This document shows positions 1-8,494 of a DNA stretch of 27,485 bases, in pieces. Source of the DNA: DATGZX01 sp035296965. Its GTDB lineage: Bacteria > Planctomycetota > Planctomycetia > Gemmatales > Gemmataceae. The notes under the pieces are model-generated. The model was given only the letters and a program-made list of their open reading frames with translations. It made no database searches and was not told the DNA's origin. The position numbers and the translations under genes are program-made. The first letter of the stretch is position 1. Each line of letters starts with the position of its first letter. The stretch spans positions 1 to 27,485 of the forward strand of contig DATGZX010000002.1 in NCBI GenBank assembly GCA_035296965.1, in the 5' to 3' direction.

Positions 1-276
1 AGCAACTCCACCACAGACGGCGAACATGCCGTCCCCAGGTCAGGTTCCATCAGCAGGTCTTCCATGACCGCTGTGTTTTACCCGAACAGCTCGATAAAGT
101 GGAAGATCAGCTGCAATTTGACGGCTTGGACAAAGGTTTACTCTCCGCAAATCCCAAGTCTTTGATGTGCCAAGGGTTGCCTGCCGCCCTTCTGAAGCGG
201 ATTCGGCGTGCCCTTTCTCTCTTTTCCCGTCCGGTTACAATCCAAATTCCTGCTCACTCGTCTGATAGGTGACTGT

Positions 277-831
277 ATGAGCAAACCGGTGGCGAGTATA
301 CCTGGAGGGCCGGTTCCGGATACGCCGGGGACGTTGTCTCCCGGCGAGGTGCTGGTGCGCACTTTTAGCGAGATCCGTGATGAGCTGGTCAGCACGCTAT
401 GGTTCGTACTCGGCAATCCGGACGATGCCCAGGACATGGCTCAAGAAGTGTTCCTCCGCTGCTGGCGGACGCAGGAAGGCTTGCCGGAAATCCGGGACCT
501 GCGCGCCTGGATCTTCCGCGTGGGCTTGAATGCCGCCAAGGATCTGCAGCGCAGCGCGTGGCGACGGCGGGTCAAACCGCTTTTGGGGGAAGACATCATG
601 CAACTTGCCGACGGTAAAGTCCCGGACCAGCTCGTGGAGGACGAAGAATCCCTTCGGCGCATCCGCCAAGCTCTTCTGGACCTGCGGCCTGAGGAAAAGG
701 AAGTCTTTCTCCTGCGACAAAACGGTGAGCTGACTTACCAGGAAATTGCCCAGATGCGCAATTGTCCTATTGGCACAGTCAAAACCCAGATGCGGACCGC
801 ACTGGAGAAACTGCGCCGAGTTTTGGCTTGA
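277..831 (+). CDS. ECF-type RNA polymerase sigma factor
   Basis: This 184-residue protein has the size and two-domain layout of an extracytoplasmic-function sigma factor, which directs RNA polymerase to stress or surface-response promoters. Region 2 lies at about residues 35-90 and includes DDAQDMAQEVFLRCWR, the helix that binds core polymerase and the -10 element. Region 4 lies at about 125-182, with LRPEEKEVFLL, then TYQEIA and GTVKTQMRTALEKLRR, a helix-turn-helix for the -35 element. I chose the ATG at 277 because AGGTG lies just upstream; an in-frame ATG at 208 would add 23 residues that do not look like a sigma factor. The next gene, 106 bp downstream, begins with a zinc-binding anti-sigma domain and is the likely partner. 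No extra C-terminal sensing domain is present. The family call is firm; the ECF subgroup and regulon are unknown. Confidence 0.93.
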   Translation: MSKPVASIPGGPVPDTPGTLSPGEVLVRTFSEIRDELVSTLWFVLGNPDDAQDMAQEVFLRCWRTQEGLPEIRDLRAWIFRVGLNAAKDLQRSAWRRRVKPLLGEDIMQLADGKVPDQLVEDEESLRRIRQALLDLRPEEKEVFLLRQNGELTYQEIAQMRNCPIGTVKTQMRTALEKLRRVLA

Positions 832-937
832 TCTATTCAACCTGCTGGGCCTTCTCTCAAGGTGCCATCTGCGGAAGCGGATGTTGGAGGAGGCTTGCGG
901 GGAACTCGATTTGCGATTTCAGCCGGGGGAGAGAATC

Positions 938-3900
938 ATGACCTCCTGTGAACAATACCAGGCCCAGTTGTTGGCCTCCATGTACGATCTGCTCGAGGAA
1001 GCCGAGCGCGACAGCCTGCAAGCACATCTAGTACAGTGTGCCGGCTGCCAGGCTGCACTGACACAGGCCCAGGCGCACAAGAGATTGCTTGGGCTTGCAG
1101 CCAAAACCCAGTTTCCCGCCGTCCGCTTCGAGCCGCCAGCAGGCGAGCCGCCGGCTCAAGAACCGGCAACTGTTCCCGTGCCTCGACGGGCGCGCACATT
1201 CGCACTGCGCTGGGCACTGGCCGCCAGCATCCTTCTGGCGGTTGGTCTCAGTTTTCCGTGCGGCTGGTGGACCGTTATCTATTTCCAGGATCAGCGGCTA
1301 GCAGCGTTGGAGACACAGCGCCTGGAAGCTACGAAGGCGCAGGAATCTGCCGTCAACGCTCAATACGGCGAGAAACTCGCCGTGTTGCAGCGTTCGGTAG
1401 AGAAAATAGAGAAAGACATGGGCGACCTGGTTCGCCGAGACGAGCAGATGCACTTGGATCTGGAGAACAAGGTCCGGCAGCAGCAAATGGATCTTCTCGT
1501 CTCGGGTCCTCAACATCTCCAACCCGGAGCCCCAAACACTTTCAGGGTCCAGACTCAGAACCTCGATAATCAGGCCGTGCCAGCCAACCTGAAGGCACGG
1601 GTCGTCAATTCCAGGAATCAGGTCCTCTATGAGACCAAGGAGGTCGCGAGCGCGGGGGATTTCCAGCTCGTGCTGCCCCCAAGCTTACCGCTACCGCCAA
1701 AAGATGTCCTGACGTTGGAAATTGATGCAAGCCGAGGCGGGCAACCGACCGGTCAGGTCCGGGAGGTGCTGCCGCTCGCCACTCCCGTCTTCGTCACGGA
1801 CCTGCGGACCGACAAACCGATGTATCGGCCAGGCGAAACGGTCCGCTTTCGCTCGCTGACCCTGGAGCGCTTCAGCTTGAAGCCAGCCAAGGAGCCACTC
1901 CACCTCTTCTATTCGATCACCAGCCCCAACGGTGAGGAGGTCTTTCAGTCAGAAGGTTCTGCACTCCTGCAGGACCCGAAGACCAACAGGCCAATCCAGG
2001 GACCGGACAAGAAACCGATCCAGGGCGTGGGCACTGGTGAATTCGTGATTGAACCGACACTTCCAGGAGGGGAGTATACGCTGACAGTTCGAGAGCAAAA
2101 CCGGCGTTGCCCTGAACAGCAGCGCAAATTCATCGTCAATCGCTATGAGAATCCGCGTCTCAATAAGGAACTCGATTTCACGCGCAAATCTTACGGCGCG
2201 GGCCAGGAAGTGGTGGCCGCATGCAAGGTCGCGCGTGCGGAGGGAGGCACGCCGGTTGCTAACCGGCGCGTTGAGGCATCCATTTATATCGATGGCAAAC
2301 CCTATGGTGCCGACGGCAAGGAGGGTGCCAGGCCGATCGTGATGCAAACCGATCAGGCAGGCGCAGTGAACGTCCGCTTCAAACTGCCCACAGTCATCGA
2401 CCGCGGGCTTGGCACATTTTCGGTTCAATTTAGCGACGGCGCCAGTGTGGAAACGCTGGTTCGGCCAATCCCCATCGTCGTGAAGAAGCTGCAAGTGGAA
2501 TTCTTCCCCGAAGGCGGCGATCTCGTTGCCGCCCTGCCGAATCGAGTCTACTTTCAGGCGCGTACGATGTTGGACAAGCCGGCCGAGATCAGGGGACGGA
2601 TTGTCGATCAAACCGGCGCCGTGGTGGTGCCGAACGTGCAAACGCTCAACGACGACCGCGCTCCCGGCGTCAACCAGGGCATGGGCCTCTACACGTTCAC
2701 GCCGCTGGCAGGCCGCAAGTACGAACTCAAGATTGACGAGCCTGCAGGCATCGAAGGCACGTATGAACTCCCCTCGGCCAAGGATGACGGCATCGCGCTC
2801 ACGATTAGGACGGGTGTGACAAAGGAGAAAGAGCCAATCCGTCTCATGCTTGCCAGCGCCCAGAAGGATCGCTCCCTGCTGGTCGGCGCGTACTGCCGCG
2901 GCCGGCTCATGGATAATCGCCTGGTTGTCGTCAAGAAAATGCAGCCGATTGAAGTCGTGCTTCGGCCGGTGCAAGAAGCCGGCGGCGTGTATCGAGTAAC
3001 TGTCTTTGAGATGCAGCCGGGCAACGCAAATCATCCGCAATTGACCCCCTTGGCCGAGCGCCTCGTCTATCGAGTGCCCGCCAAGCAGCTTGTTCTCAGC
3101 GCCGGGCCTGACAAGGAGCGTTACGTGCCCGGCGAGAAAGTGAAATTGTCGATTGCAGGTTTAAACGAAAAGGAGCAACCGGCGCCGGCGATCGCGATGG
3201 TGGCGGTCGTAGACAAGAGTGTCATCACCATGGCGGACGAGAAGACCGCGCACACACTGCCGACGCATTTTTACCTGTCCACGGAAATACGCCGGCCGGA
3301 AGATCTGGAATATGCGGACTTCCTGCTGTCGCCTCATCCCAAGGCGCCCGCCGCTCTCGATCTGCTTCTCGGGACACAAGGTTGGCGGCGCTTCGCCGAG
3401 CAGAACCCGGGGAATTTCCAGCAGCAGTTCGGCCAGGACGCGGACCGGTTGCTCCTGGCGAACGGGCAAACGTTGCAGCAGATGACTCCGATGATGGAGC
3501 GCGAGGCCGACAAAATAGAGAGCGAGCACCGGGAACAACTGGCCAAACTCAAAGAAGAAGAGAACGCAGCGCGCCGGTCCTTGGTCCAAATCCAGGCTGA
3601 GCGGCAGCAAGAGATGCAACGGATGAGTTTACAGACCGTCGCTGCCCGGTCCAGCTACCAGGAAGCGGTCGATCGCTTGGCTGCCCACAAGGCATTGCCG
3701 CGAGAGCTGATCCACAAAGCGATCGGCCCGGTCATAGTGGCAGTCGCAGGAGCCTTGTTGTTCTTCTTGATCGTGGCTGTTCGCAGAAGCATGACTGGAG
3801 CCATCCCGCACTTGGTAGCTGCAGGTGTCTGTGGCGTGCTGTTGGTTGGGTTGACGGTTGTTTGGTCCAGGAAGCCCGCGGCGGACAATGCGACTTTTGC

Positions 3901-6703
3901 CGTGGCCGGGGCCACGAGAGATTCATCGTTACCGGAAGCGTCGGCAAAGTCGAAAATGGTTCCGGCTGAAAAACGCGAGGAACTGATGCCGGTGCCACAA
4001 GCCTTTCCAGCCCCGGCACCGGCACAGCCAGAAGGCCTGGGCGTCCCGAGGCGGGGACCCGGTGGTTTTAAATTTGGAATGCCGCCAAATCCCGTAGCCG
4101 GCGAGAATCAAGTCGGGAAAACCGCCGCGGCCGCCATGCGGGAACGAGGAATGGCCGAGAATCAAGCGCGCCTCTTCGATAAACAAGACAATGCCAAGCA
4201 AAATGACCGAGCGGCCGGCATGATGAAGGGACAGACCGCCGCCCTCGATGCGCGAAAGGGTCTTGCCCTTCGTCGGCCCGCGGACTTGGGGATGTACCAG
4301 CTCGCGCCAGCCGGCAACGTTGGCGATCTCAAGAAAAATCTGGAGCTTAAAGCACCGGCTCTCCCTCAGAATGCCCCAGTGATGGCTGGCGCTGCAATGC
4401 GGCCACAAATGCAAGGTCAGCGGCAAGAGCAAATGGGCCGCGAAGGAGGCCAGGGGCGATCGCTTCGTTCCCGCCTCGGTGCCAAGCGCGTTTATCAGCC
4501 GCCTCCTCCGCCATTCGTTGTTCGCGAGTATGCCCACCGGCGGCCGCTGGGCAGCGATTCCGAGCAGCGGTCTGATTTTGTCGATACCCTCTATTGGCAG
4601 CCCGCGCTCGTGCTGGCGAACGGCAAAACGGAGATCTCGTTCGATCTCTGCGATTCGGTCACGACGTGCCAGGTGGTGATCTTTGGGCACACACTTGACG
4701 GCCAACTTGGCGCCGTAATGAAGGACATCGAAGCCCGGCTGCCGTTCACGCTGGAGCCGAAGCTGCCCATCGAAGTGACTGCCAGCGACAAGATCGATGT
4801 CCCGGTCAGCATCGCCAACAACACCGACCAGCGCCGACAGGTCCATCTCCACTTGGCCGCTACCGGCGCAATCCCAGTGGGAGACGACGATGCCACGCTT
4901 ACTGTAGATGCCGATGGCCGGGCGCGCCGGCTGTTCCGGCTCCAGCCTTCGCTCATCGAAGGCCAGGCAGCCGTCCAAATCGAAGGCAAGAGCGAGCCGT
5001 TCGCAGATCGAGTGACGCGCACGTTCCAGGTGGTCCCCGATGGTTTCCCGATCGTTGGCTCGCACAGCGAGGTGCTAGAACGCATCGCCAGCCACGACAT
5101 CGTCCTGCCGGAATCCTGGGTCAAGGGCTCGCTCAGGTGCAAGGTGCAAGCCTATCCTTCCACGCTTGCCGATTTGCAGAAGGGCATCGAGTCGCTATTG
5201 CGCGAACCCTGTGGCTGCTTCGAGCAAACGTCGAGCAGCAACTACCCCAACGTGCTCGCCCTCGATTACCTTAAACAGAGCGACCAGTCCAAACCCGAAC
5301 TCGAACGTCGAGCCCGCGATCTACTGGCTAGCGGTTATGTCAAATTGACGTCGTTCGAGTGCCAATCGACTTCAAGCAACAAGCGCCAGGGCTACGAATG
5401 GTTCGGCGGCACGGCCCCGCCGCACGAAGCGCTGACTGCCTATGGCTTGCTCGAATTCCGCGACATGGCCCGCGTTTACGACGTTGACCCCAGGATGATC
5501 GAGCGCACGCGCGTTTACTTGATGTCGCGCAAGGACGGTAAAGGCGGCTTCCAGCGGAACACACGCGCCCTCGACAGTTTCGGCAGGGCGCCGGACGATA
5601 TCACCAACGCCTACATCGTCTGGGCCTTGACGGAGAGTGGCAAGGATGACGACGTGAGACTGGAATTGGCGACCCTAGCAGGTCAGGCCAAGACTTCCAA
5701 GGACCCCTATTTCCTCGCGCTCGTTGCAACCAGTCTTATCAACCGCGGCCAGACCGAGGAAGGCACGACTTTGCTCAAGCGCGTCGCTGTCGCTCAGCAG
5801 GCCGACGGACATCTCGATGCGGCACACACCAGCATCACCGGTTCCGGCGGCCGTGATCTGCAGATCGAAACGACCGCTCTCGCCGTGCTCGGCTGGCTCA
5901 AGGCCAACCGGCCTGGAGAATTCAACGCGCCGCTTCAGAAGGCAATCCGCTGGATAGGCCAGCAGCGCGGCGGCTACGGCGGGTTCGGCTCCACGCAGTC
6001 GACAATACTCGCTCTGAAGGCACTCATCGCCTTCGCGAACGCCAACAAGAAAACCGTCGAAAGCGGTGCACTTCGTCTCTCGGTCGGCAACCAAATCGTG
6101 GCGAACCTTGACTTCGCTGCGGGTGCCCAGGAGGCTCTCCTTCTCACCATGCCCGATGCGGAGAAACAACTGAAGGCTGGCAAGAACACGGTGGGCATCG
6201 AGATCACGGGCAAGAATATCTTCCCATACACGCTGAGCTGGTCGTATCAAACGCTAAAGCCTGCGAATCCCAGCGACTATCCGGTGCGCTTGCAGACCCG
6301 CCTGGATCGAGCCCAGGCGAGCGAAGGAGAACCCGTTCATCTCACCGTCATCGTGGAGAACACGCAGGACAAAGGGCAGGGGATGGCCGTGGCAATCATC
6401 GGCTTGCCCGCGGGCCTCACGCTGCCCGAGGACATGAAGCAGCTCAAGGACCACGCGCGCCTGAGGAACGACGGCACGGAGAAGGGCCTGATTAGCGCCT
6501 GGGAAACGCGTGGCCGCGAGGTAATTCTCTACTGGCGCGATCTCGCTCCCAGGCAGAAGATCGAGGTGCCGTTGGACATCATTTGCCGCGTGCCCGGTGA
6601 ATACAGCGGCCCCGCCAGCCGGGCTTATCTCTATTACAATGCCGACCTGAAGCACTGGGTCGAGCCGCTGCACATGACCATCCAGGCGAAAATGGAACGC
6701 TGA
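938..6703 (+). CDS. Anti-sigma zinc finger fused to alpha-2-macroglobulin-like thioester protein
   Basis: This is a 1921-residue membrane protein. Residues 1-40 hold an anti-sigma zinc motif, HLVQCAGC (H30, C34, C37). A membrane segment follows at about 92-116 and a coiled coil at 118-187. Macroglobulin (MG-type) domains start near 283 (TDKPMYRPGETVRF). A second coiled coil (about 853-919), two adjacent hydrophobic segments (about 931-949 and 958-976) and a low-complexity Pro/Gln/Ala/Gly/Met stretch (about 988-1190) interrupt the body. The A2M domain resumes near 1214. The thioester motif CFEQ is intact at 1427-1430, inside an alpha-helical domain of about 1400-1700, and a C-terminal MG/receptor-like region ends the protein. 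Bacterial macroglobulins trap proteases covalently in the periplasm. Here the N-terminus should hold the upstream sigma factor in the cytoplasm, linking ectodomain state to transcription; that coupling is inferred. I chose the ATG at 938 because GGGGAGAG precedes it; the frame extends upstream to 746, inside the sigma gene. Confidence 0.9.
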   Translation: MTSCEQYQAQLLASMYDLLEEAERDSLQAHLVQCAGCQAALTQAQAHKRLLGLAAKTQFPAVRFEPPAGEPPAQEPATVPVPRRARTFALRWALAASILLAVGLSFPCGWWTVIYFQDQRLAALETQRLEATKAQESAVNAQYGEKLAVLQRSVEKIEKDMGDLVRRDEQMHLDLENKVRQQQMDLLVSGPQHLQPGAPNTFRVQTQNLDNQAVPANLKARVVNSRNQVLYETKEVASAGDFQLVLPPSLPLPPKDVLTLEIDASRGGQPTGQVREVLPLATPVFVTDLRTDKPMYRPGETVRFRSLTLERFSLKPAKEPLHLFYSITSPNGEEVFQSEGSALLQDPKTNRPIQGPDKKPIQGVGTGEFVIEPTLPGGEYTLTVREQNRRCPEQQRKFIVNRYENPRLNKELDFTRKSYGAGQEVVAACKVARAEGGTPVANRRVEASIYIDGKPYGADGKEGARPIVMQTDQAGAVNVRFKLPTVIDRGLGTFSVQFSDGASVETLVRPIPIVVKKLQVEFFPEGGDLVAALPNRVYFQARTMLDKPAEIRGRIVDQTGAVVVPNVQTLNDDRAPGVNQGMGLYTFTPLAGRKYELKIDEPAGIEGTYELPSAKDDGIALTIRTGVTKEKEPIRLMLASAQKDRSLLVGAYCRGRLMDNRLVVVKKMQPIEVVLRPVQEAGGVYRVTVFEMQPGNANHPQLTPLAERLVYRVPAKQLVLSAGPDKERYVPGEKVKLSIAGLNEKEQPAPAIAMVAVVDKSVITMADEKTAHTLPTHFYLSTEIRRPEDLEYADFLLSPHPKAPAALDLLLGTQGWRRFAEQNPGNFQQQFGQDADRLLLANGQTLQQMTPMMEREADKIESEHREQLAKLKEEENAARRSLVQIQAERQQEMQRMSLQTVAARSSYQEAVDRLAAHKALPRELIHKAIGPVIVAVAGALLFFLIVAVRRSMTGAIPHLVAAGVCGVLLVGLTVVWSRKPAADNATFAVAGATRDSSLPEASAKSKMVPAEKREELMPVPQAFPAPAPAQPEGLGVPRRGPGGFKFGMPPNPVAGENQVGKTAAAAMRERGMAENQARLFDKQDNAKQNDRAAGMMKGQTAALDARKGLALRRPADLGMYQLAPAGNVGDLKKNLELKAPALPQNAPVMAGAAMRPQMQGQRQEQMGREGGQGRSLRSRLGAKRVYQPPPPPFVVREYAHRRPLGSDSEQRSDFVDTLYWQPALVLANGKTEISFDLCDSVTTCQVVIFGHTLDGQLGAVMKDIEARLPFTLEPKLPIEVTASDKIDVPVSIANNTDQRRQVHLHLAATGAIPVGDDDATLTVDADGRARRLFRLQPSLIEGQAAVQIEGKSEPFADRVTRTFQVVPDGFPIVGSHSEVLERIASHDIVLPESWVKGSLRCKVQAYPSTLADLQKGIESLLREPCGCFEQTSSSNYPNVLALDYLKQSDQSKPELERRARDLLASGYVKLTSFECQSTSSNKRQGYEWFGGTAPPHEALTAYGLLEFRDMARVYDVDPRMIERTRVYLMSRKDGKGGFQRNTRALDSFGRAPDDITNAYIVWALTESGKDDDVRLELATLAGQAKTSKDPYFLALVATSLINRGQTEEGTTLLKRVAVAQQADGHLDAAHTSITGSGGRDLQIETTALAVLGWLKANRPGEFNAPLQKAIRWIGQQRGGYGGFGSTQSTILALKALIAFANANKKTVESGALRLSVGNQIVANLDFAAGAQEALLLTMPDAEKQLKAGKNTVGIEITGKNIFPYTLSWSYQTLKPANPSDYPVRLQTRLDRAQASEGEPVHLTVIVENTQDKGQGMAVAIIGLPAGLTLPEDMKQLKDHARLRNDGTEKGLISAWETRGREVILYWRDLAPRQKIEVPLDIICRVPGEYSGPASRAYLYYNADLKHWVEPLHMTIQAKMER

Positions 6704-6767
6704 GTTGCAACCGGCATTTTGAGACTATTAAACGGAAACAATCGGCCCGCGCGCAAATAAATGCTGT

Positions 6768-6803
6768 GCAAAAACCGAGAAAAACACGGCGTTTTTGCAT
6801 TTT
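6768..6803 (+). terminator. Possible rho-independent terminator after the macroglobulin gene
   Basis: GCAAAAAC (6768-6775) and GTTTTTGC (6791-6798) are exact inverted repeats around a 15-base loop, and a short ATTTT follows. The hairpin lies 65 bp after the stop codon, which suits termination of the sigma/anti-sigma transcript. The stem is A/T rich and the T tract is short, so strength is uncertain. Confidence 0.4.
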
Positions 6804-6821
6804 GATCATGTTGGGACTCAT

Positions 6822-6847
6822 AAAAAAAGGCGCTGGTTGAAGCCGCC
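6822..6847 (-). terminator. Rho-independent terminator on the minus strand
   Basis: Read on the minus strand, GGCG (6847-6844) pairs with CGCC (6832-6829), and an inner CT/AG pair extends the stem past a one-base bulge. Seven T residues follow directly (6828-6822). This is a good intrinsic terminator shape for transcription coming from the right, yet the only candidate upstream is the short frame at 6864-6989. Confidence 0.45.
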
Positions 6848-6863
6848 CGATGAGTGAACGGAT

Positions 6864-6989
6864 CTACATTTTTTCACGTTTTCGCCGCAGCGCTTGACCC
6901 ATCCCGGCAGCCCGTCCAGCTTCCTCGGTCGCCAGCCCGACGGGCAAAGCGTGGGCCGGCAATTCTCCCTCAAGCACCGTGAAGATCAT
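6864..6989 (-). pseudogene. Possible minus-strand gene remnant, 41 codons
   Basis: The frame reads MIFTVLEGELPAHALPVGLA and then a Glu/Ala/Gly and Arg/Lys-rich tail ending in REKM. It is open further upstream on the minus strand, but that part runs into the antisense of the DUF1800 gene. The composition looks more like protein than most antisense frames here, and a minus-strand terminator begins 17 bp past its stop. No clear ribosome binding site precedes the ATG. I do not recognise a family. The C-terminal scrap of a decayed gene is the likeliest reading; chance is possible. Confidence 0.25.
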
Positions 6990-7122
6990 TTCGAAACCAC
7001 TAAACCAAGAATTCCGGGATAGGTTTGGCTCCCATCGAGCACTATATAAGTGACGAGTCCGCGCCTGAGTCGCCCATGTGCTGCGGCCGATAAGGGAACT
7101 CATGAGTAATCCTGGAGCAGCC

Positions 7123-8460
7123 ATGATCGATGCCGTGTGGTCGCCGTACACCGCCGATGAGCGCGCGCCCTGGAACCTGCGGCGCGTGGTACATTTGCAT
7201 CGCCGGGCCGGTTTTGCCGGCACCTGGAGCGAAATGCAACGCGACTTGAAGGAAGGGCCCGTGGCCAGCGTTGATCGGCTGCTGGCCGGCCAGGCAAGTC
7301 TCGTCTCCCCGCCCGACTTCGCCTCCATCGCCGACCTCCTGGCCGATTCGGCTGTGGCTGCGGGAGAAATCAACCGCCTCAAAGCGTGGTGGTTTTACCG
7401 CATGATGTTCGGGACCGATGCGCTAGGGGAAAAGCTCACGCTGCTTTGGCATGACCACTTCGCCACCGCTAATAGCAAGGTGGCAAACCCCGCCCTCATG
7501 CGCCGGCAGAATGACACGCTGCGCAAATTCGCCCGCGGCAAGTTTGGGCATCTCTTGAGGGCTGGCATCCGCGAACCGGCCTTGCTCCTCTATCTCGATG
7601 CCCAGGCCAACCGCAGAAGCCATCCCAACGAAAACCTGGCACGGGAAGCGATGGAGCTGTTCACGCTCGGCGTGGGCCATTACTCGGAAGCTGACGTGAA
7701 GGAGGCTGCGCGCGCGCTCACAGGCTGGTCGGTGGAGGAGGGGCAGTTCGCGAATGTGGCTGCCCGGCGCGATATCGGGAATAAGTGCATTTTGGGACAA
7801 CGTGGAGAGTTGGATGGGACCGCGCTTGTGATAATTCTGCTGGAGCAGCCGGCGACCAGCGAACGGCTCGCGCTGAAGTTGTGCCGGCTGTTCTTCGGCG
7901 AATCCATCGTTCCACCGGCTGCAATGCATGCGCTCGCCGCCGGACTTCGCGAGCACGACCTGGACATTGCGTGGGCAACTGAGCTAGTCCTGAAGTCGCA
8001 GTTATTTTTCTCCAATGCGAACCTAGGCAGCCGGGTGATCGGGCCGGTCGAATTCGTGGTCGGCGCCGTCCGGGCGCTCGAAATGTTCGACCCGTCTCCA
8101 AGCACGCTCGCGCTGGCCGACTGGTCAGCACGCATCGGCCAGGACCTGTTCAACCCGCCCAACGTCGGTGGCTGGCCGTTCGGCCGAGCGTGGGTGCACA
8201 CGCGCAGCATGATCACCCGCGCGAATTTCATCACAGCGTTGATCTCGGGGCCCGATGTTGGCCGGGCCTCGCCCTACGATGCCGCTTTCTTGCCACACAA
8301 GTACGGCTTCGGAACCAACTCTGACGCGCTACTCACGTTCCATCACCGCTTGCTATTCGGCACCGATCCAAGCGCCGACATCCGCCGCCGGACGTCCGGG
8401 ATGGATGAGCGAAGAACGATAGGCACGCTATTATCGTCGCCCCAGGCACAACTCGGTTGA
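7123..8460 (+). CDS. DUF1800 family protein
   Basis: This protein of about 445 residues belongs to the DUF1800 family, which in planctomycetes almost always lies beside a DUF1501 gene, as here (35 bp apart, same strand). Diagnostic stretches are WNLRRVVHLHRRAGF near the N-terminus, LLWHDHFATANSKV, HPNENLAREAMELFTLGVGH, ALTGWSVEEGQF and FNPPNVGGWPFGRAW near residue 340. The biochemical role of the family is not established; the pair is thought to act at or beyond the inner membrane because the partner is exported. No signal peptide is seen. I chose the ATG at 7123, preceded by GGAG at a 5-base spacing; the ATG at 7102 (AAGGGA upstream) and GTG at 7078 are in frame and possible. Confidence 0.9.
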   Translation: MIDAVWSPYTADERAPWNLRRVVHLHRRAGFAGTWSEMQRDLKEGPVASVDRLLAGQASLVSPPDFASIADLLADSAVAAGEINRLKAWWFYRMMFGTDALGEKLTLLWHDHFATANSKVANPALMRRQNDTLRKFARGKFGHLLRAGIREPALLLYLDAQANRRSHPNENLAREAMELFTLGVGHYSEADVKEAARALTGWSVEEGQFANVAARRDIGNKCILGQRGELDGTALVIILLEQPATSERLALKLCRLFFGESIVPPAAMHALAAGLREHDLDIAWATELVLKSQLFFSNANLGSRVIGPVEFVVGAVRALEMFDPSPSTLALADWSARIGQDLFNPPNVGGWPFGRAWVHTRSMITRANFITALISGPDVGRASPYDAAFLPHKYGFGTNSDALLTFHHRLLFGTDPSADIRRRTSGMDERRTIGTLLSSPQAQLG

Positions 8461-8494
8461 TCGAAAAGTAACCTCGGCCCCCACGGAGACCATC

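Larger units (their letters stand above)
6704..7122. other. Spacer with opposed terminator-like hairpins
   Basis: This 419-bp stretch separates the macroglobulin gene from the DUF1800 gene. It contains a plus-strand hairpin at 6768-6798, a minus-strand hairpin with a T7 tract at 6822-6847, and a 41-codon minus-strand reading frame at 6864-6989, each listed separately. An AT-rich TATATAAG at 7043-7050 could be part of a promoter for the DUF1800/DUF1501 pair, but no well-spaced -35 box is visible. Confidence 0.5.

Noticed and set aside
1..276. Open frames at the left edge, including a minus-strand ATG at 65-63 that runs off the edge
   Set aside because: No ribosome binding site, no family-like motif, and competing open frames on the plus strand. 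Nothing here supports a gene.
1949..3040. Long minus-strand open frame inside the macroglobulin gene
   Set aside because: It is antisense to strong coding sequence in a GC-rich genome, and its translation is His/Arg/Ala rich with no domain.
3929..5065. Second long minus-strand open frame inside the macroglobulin gene
   Set aside because: It is antisense to a conserved domain-coding region, has no start signal, and shows no recognisable motif.
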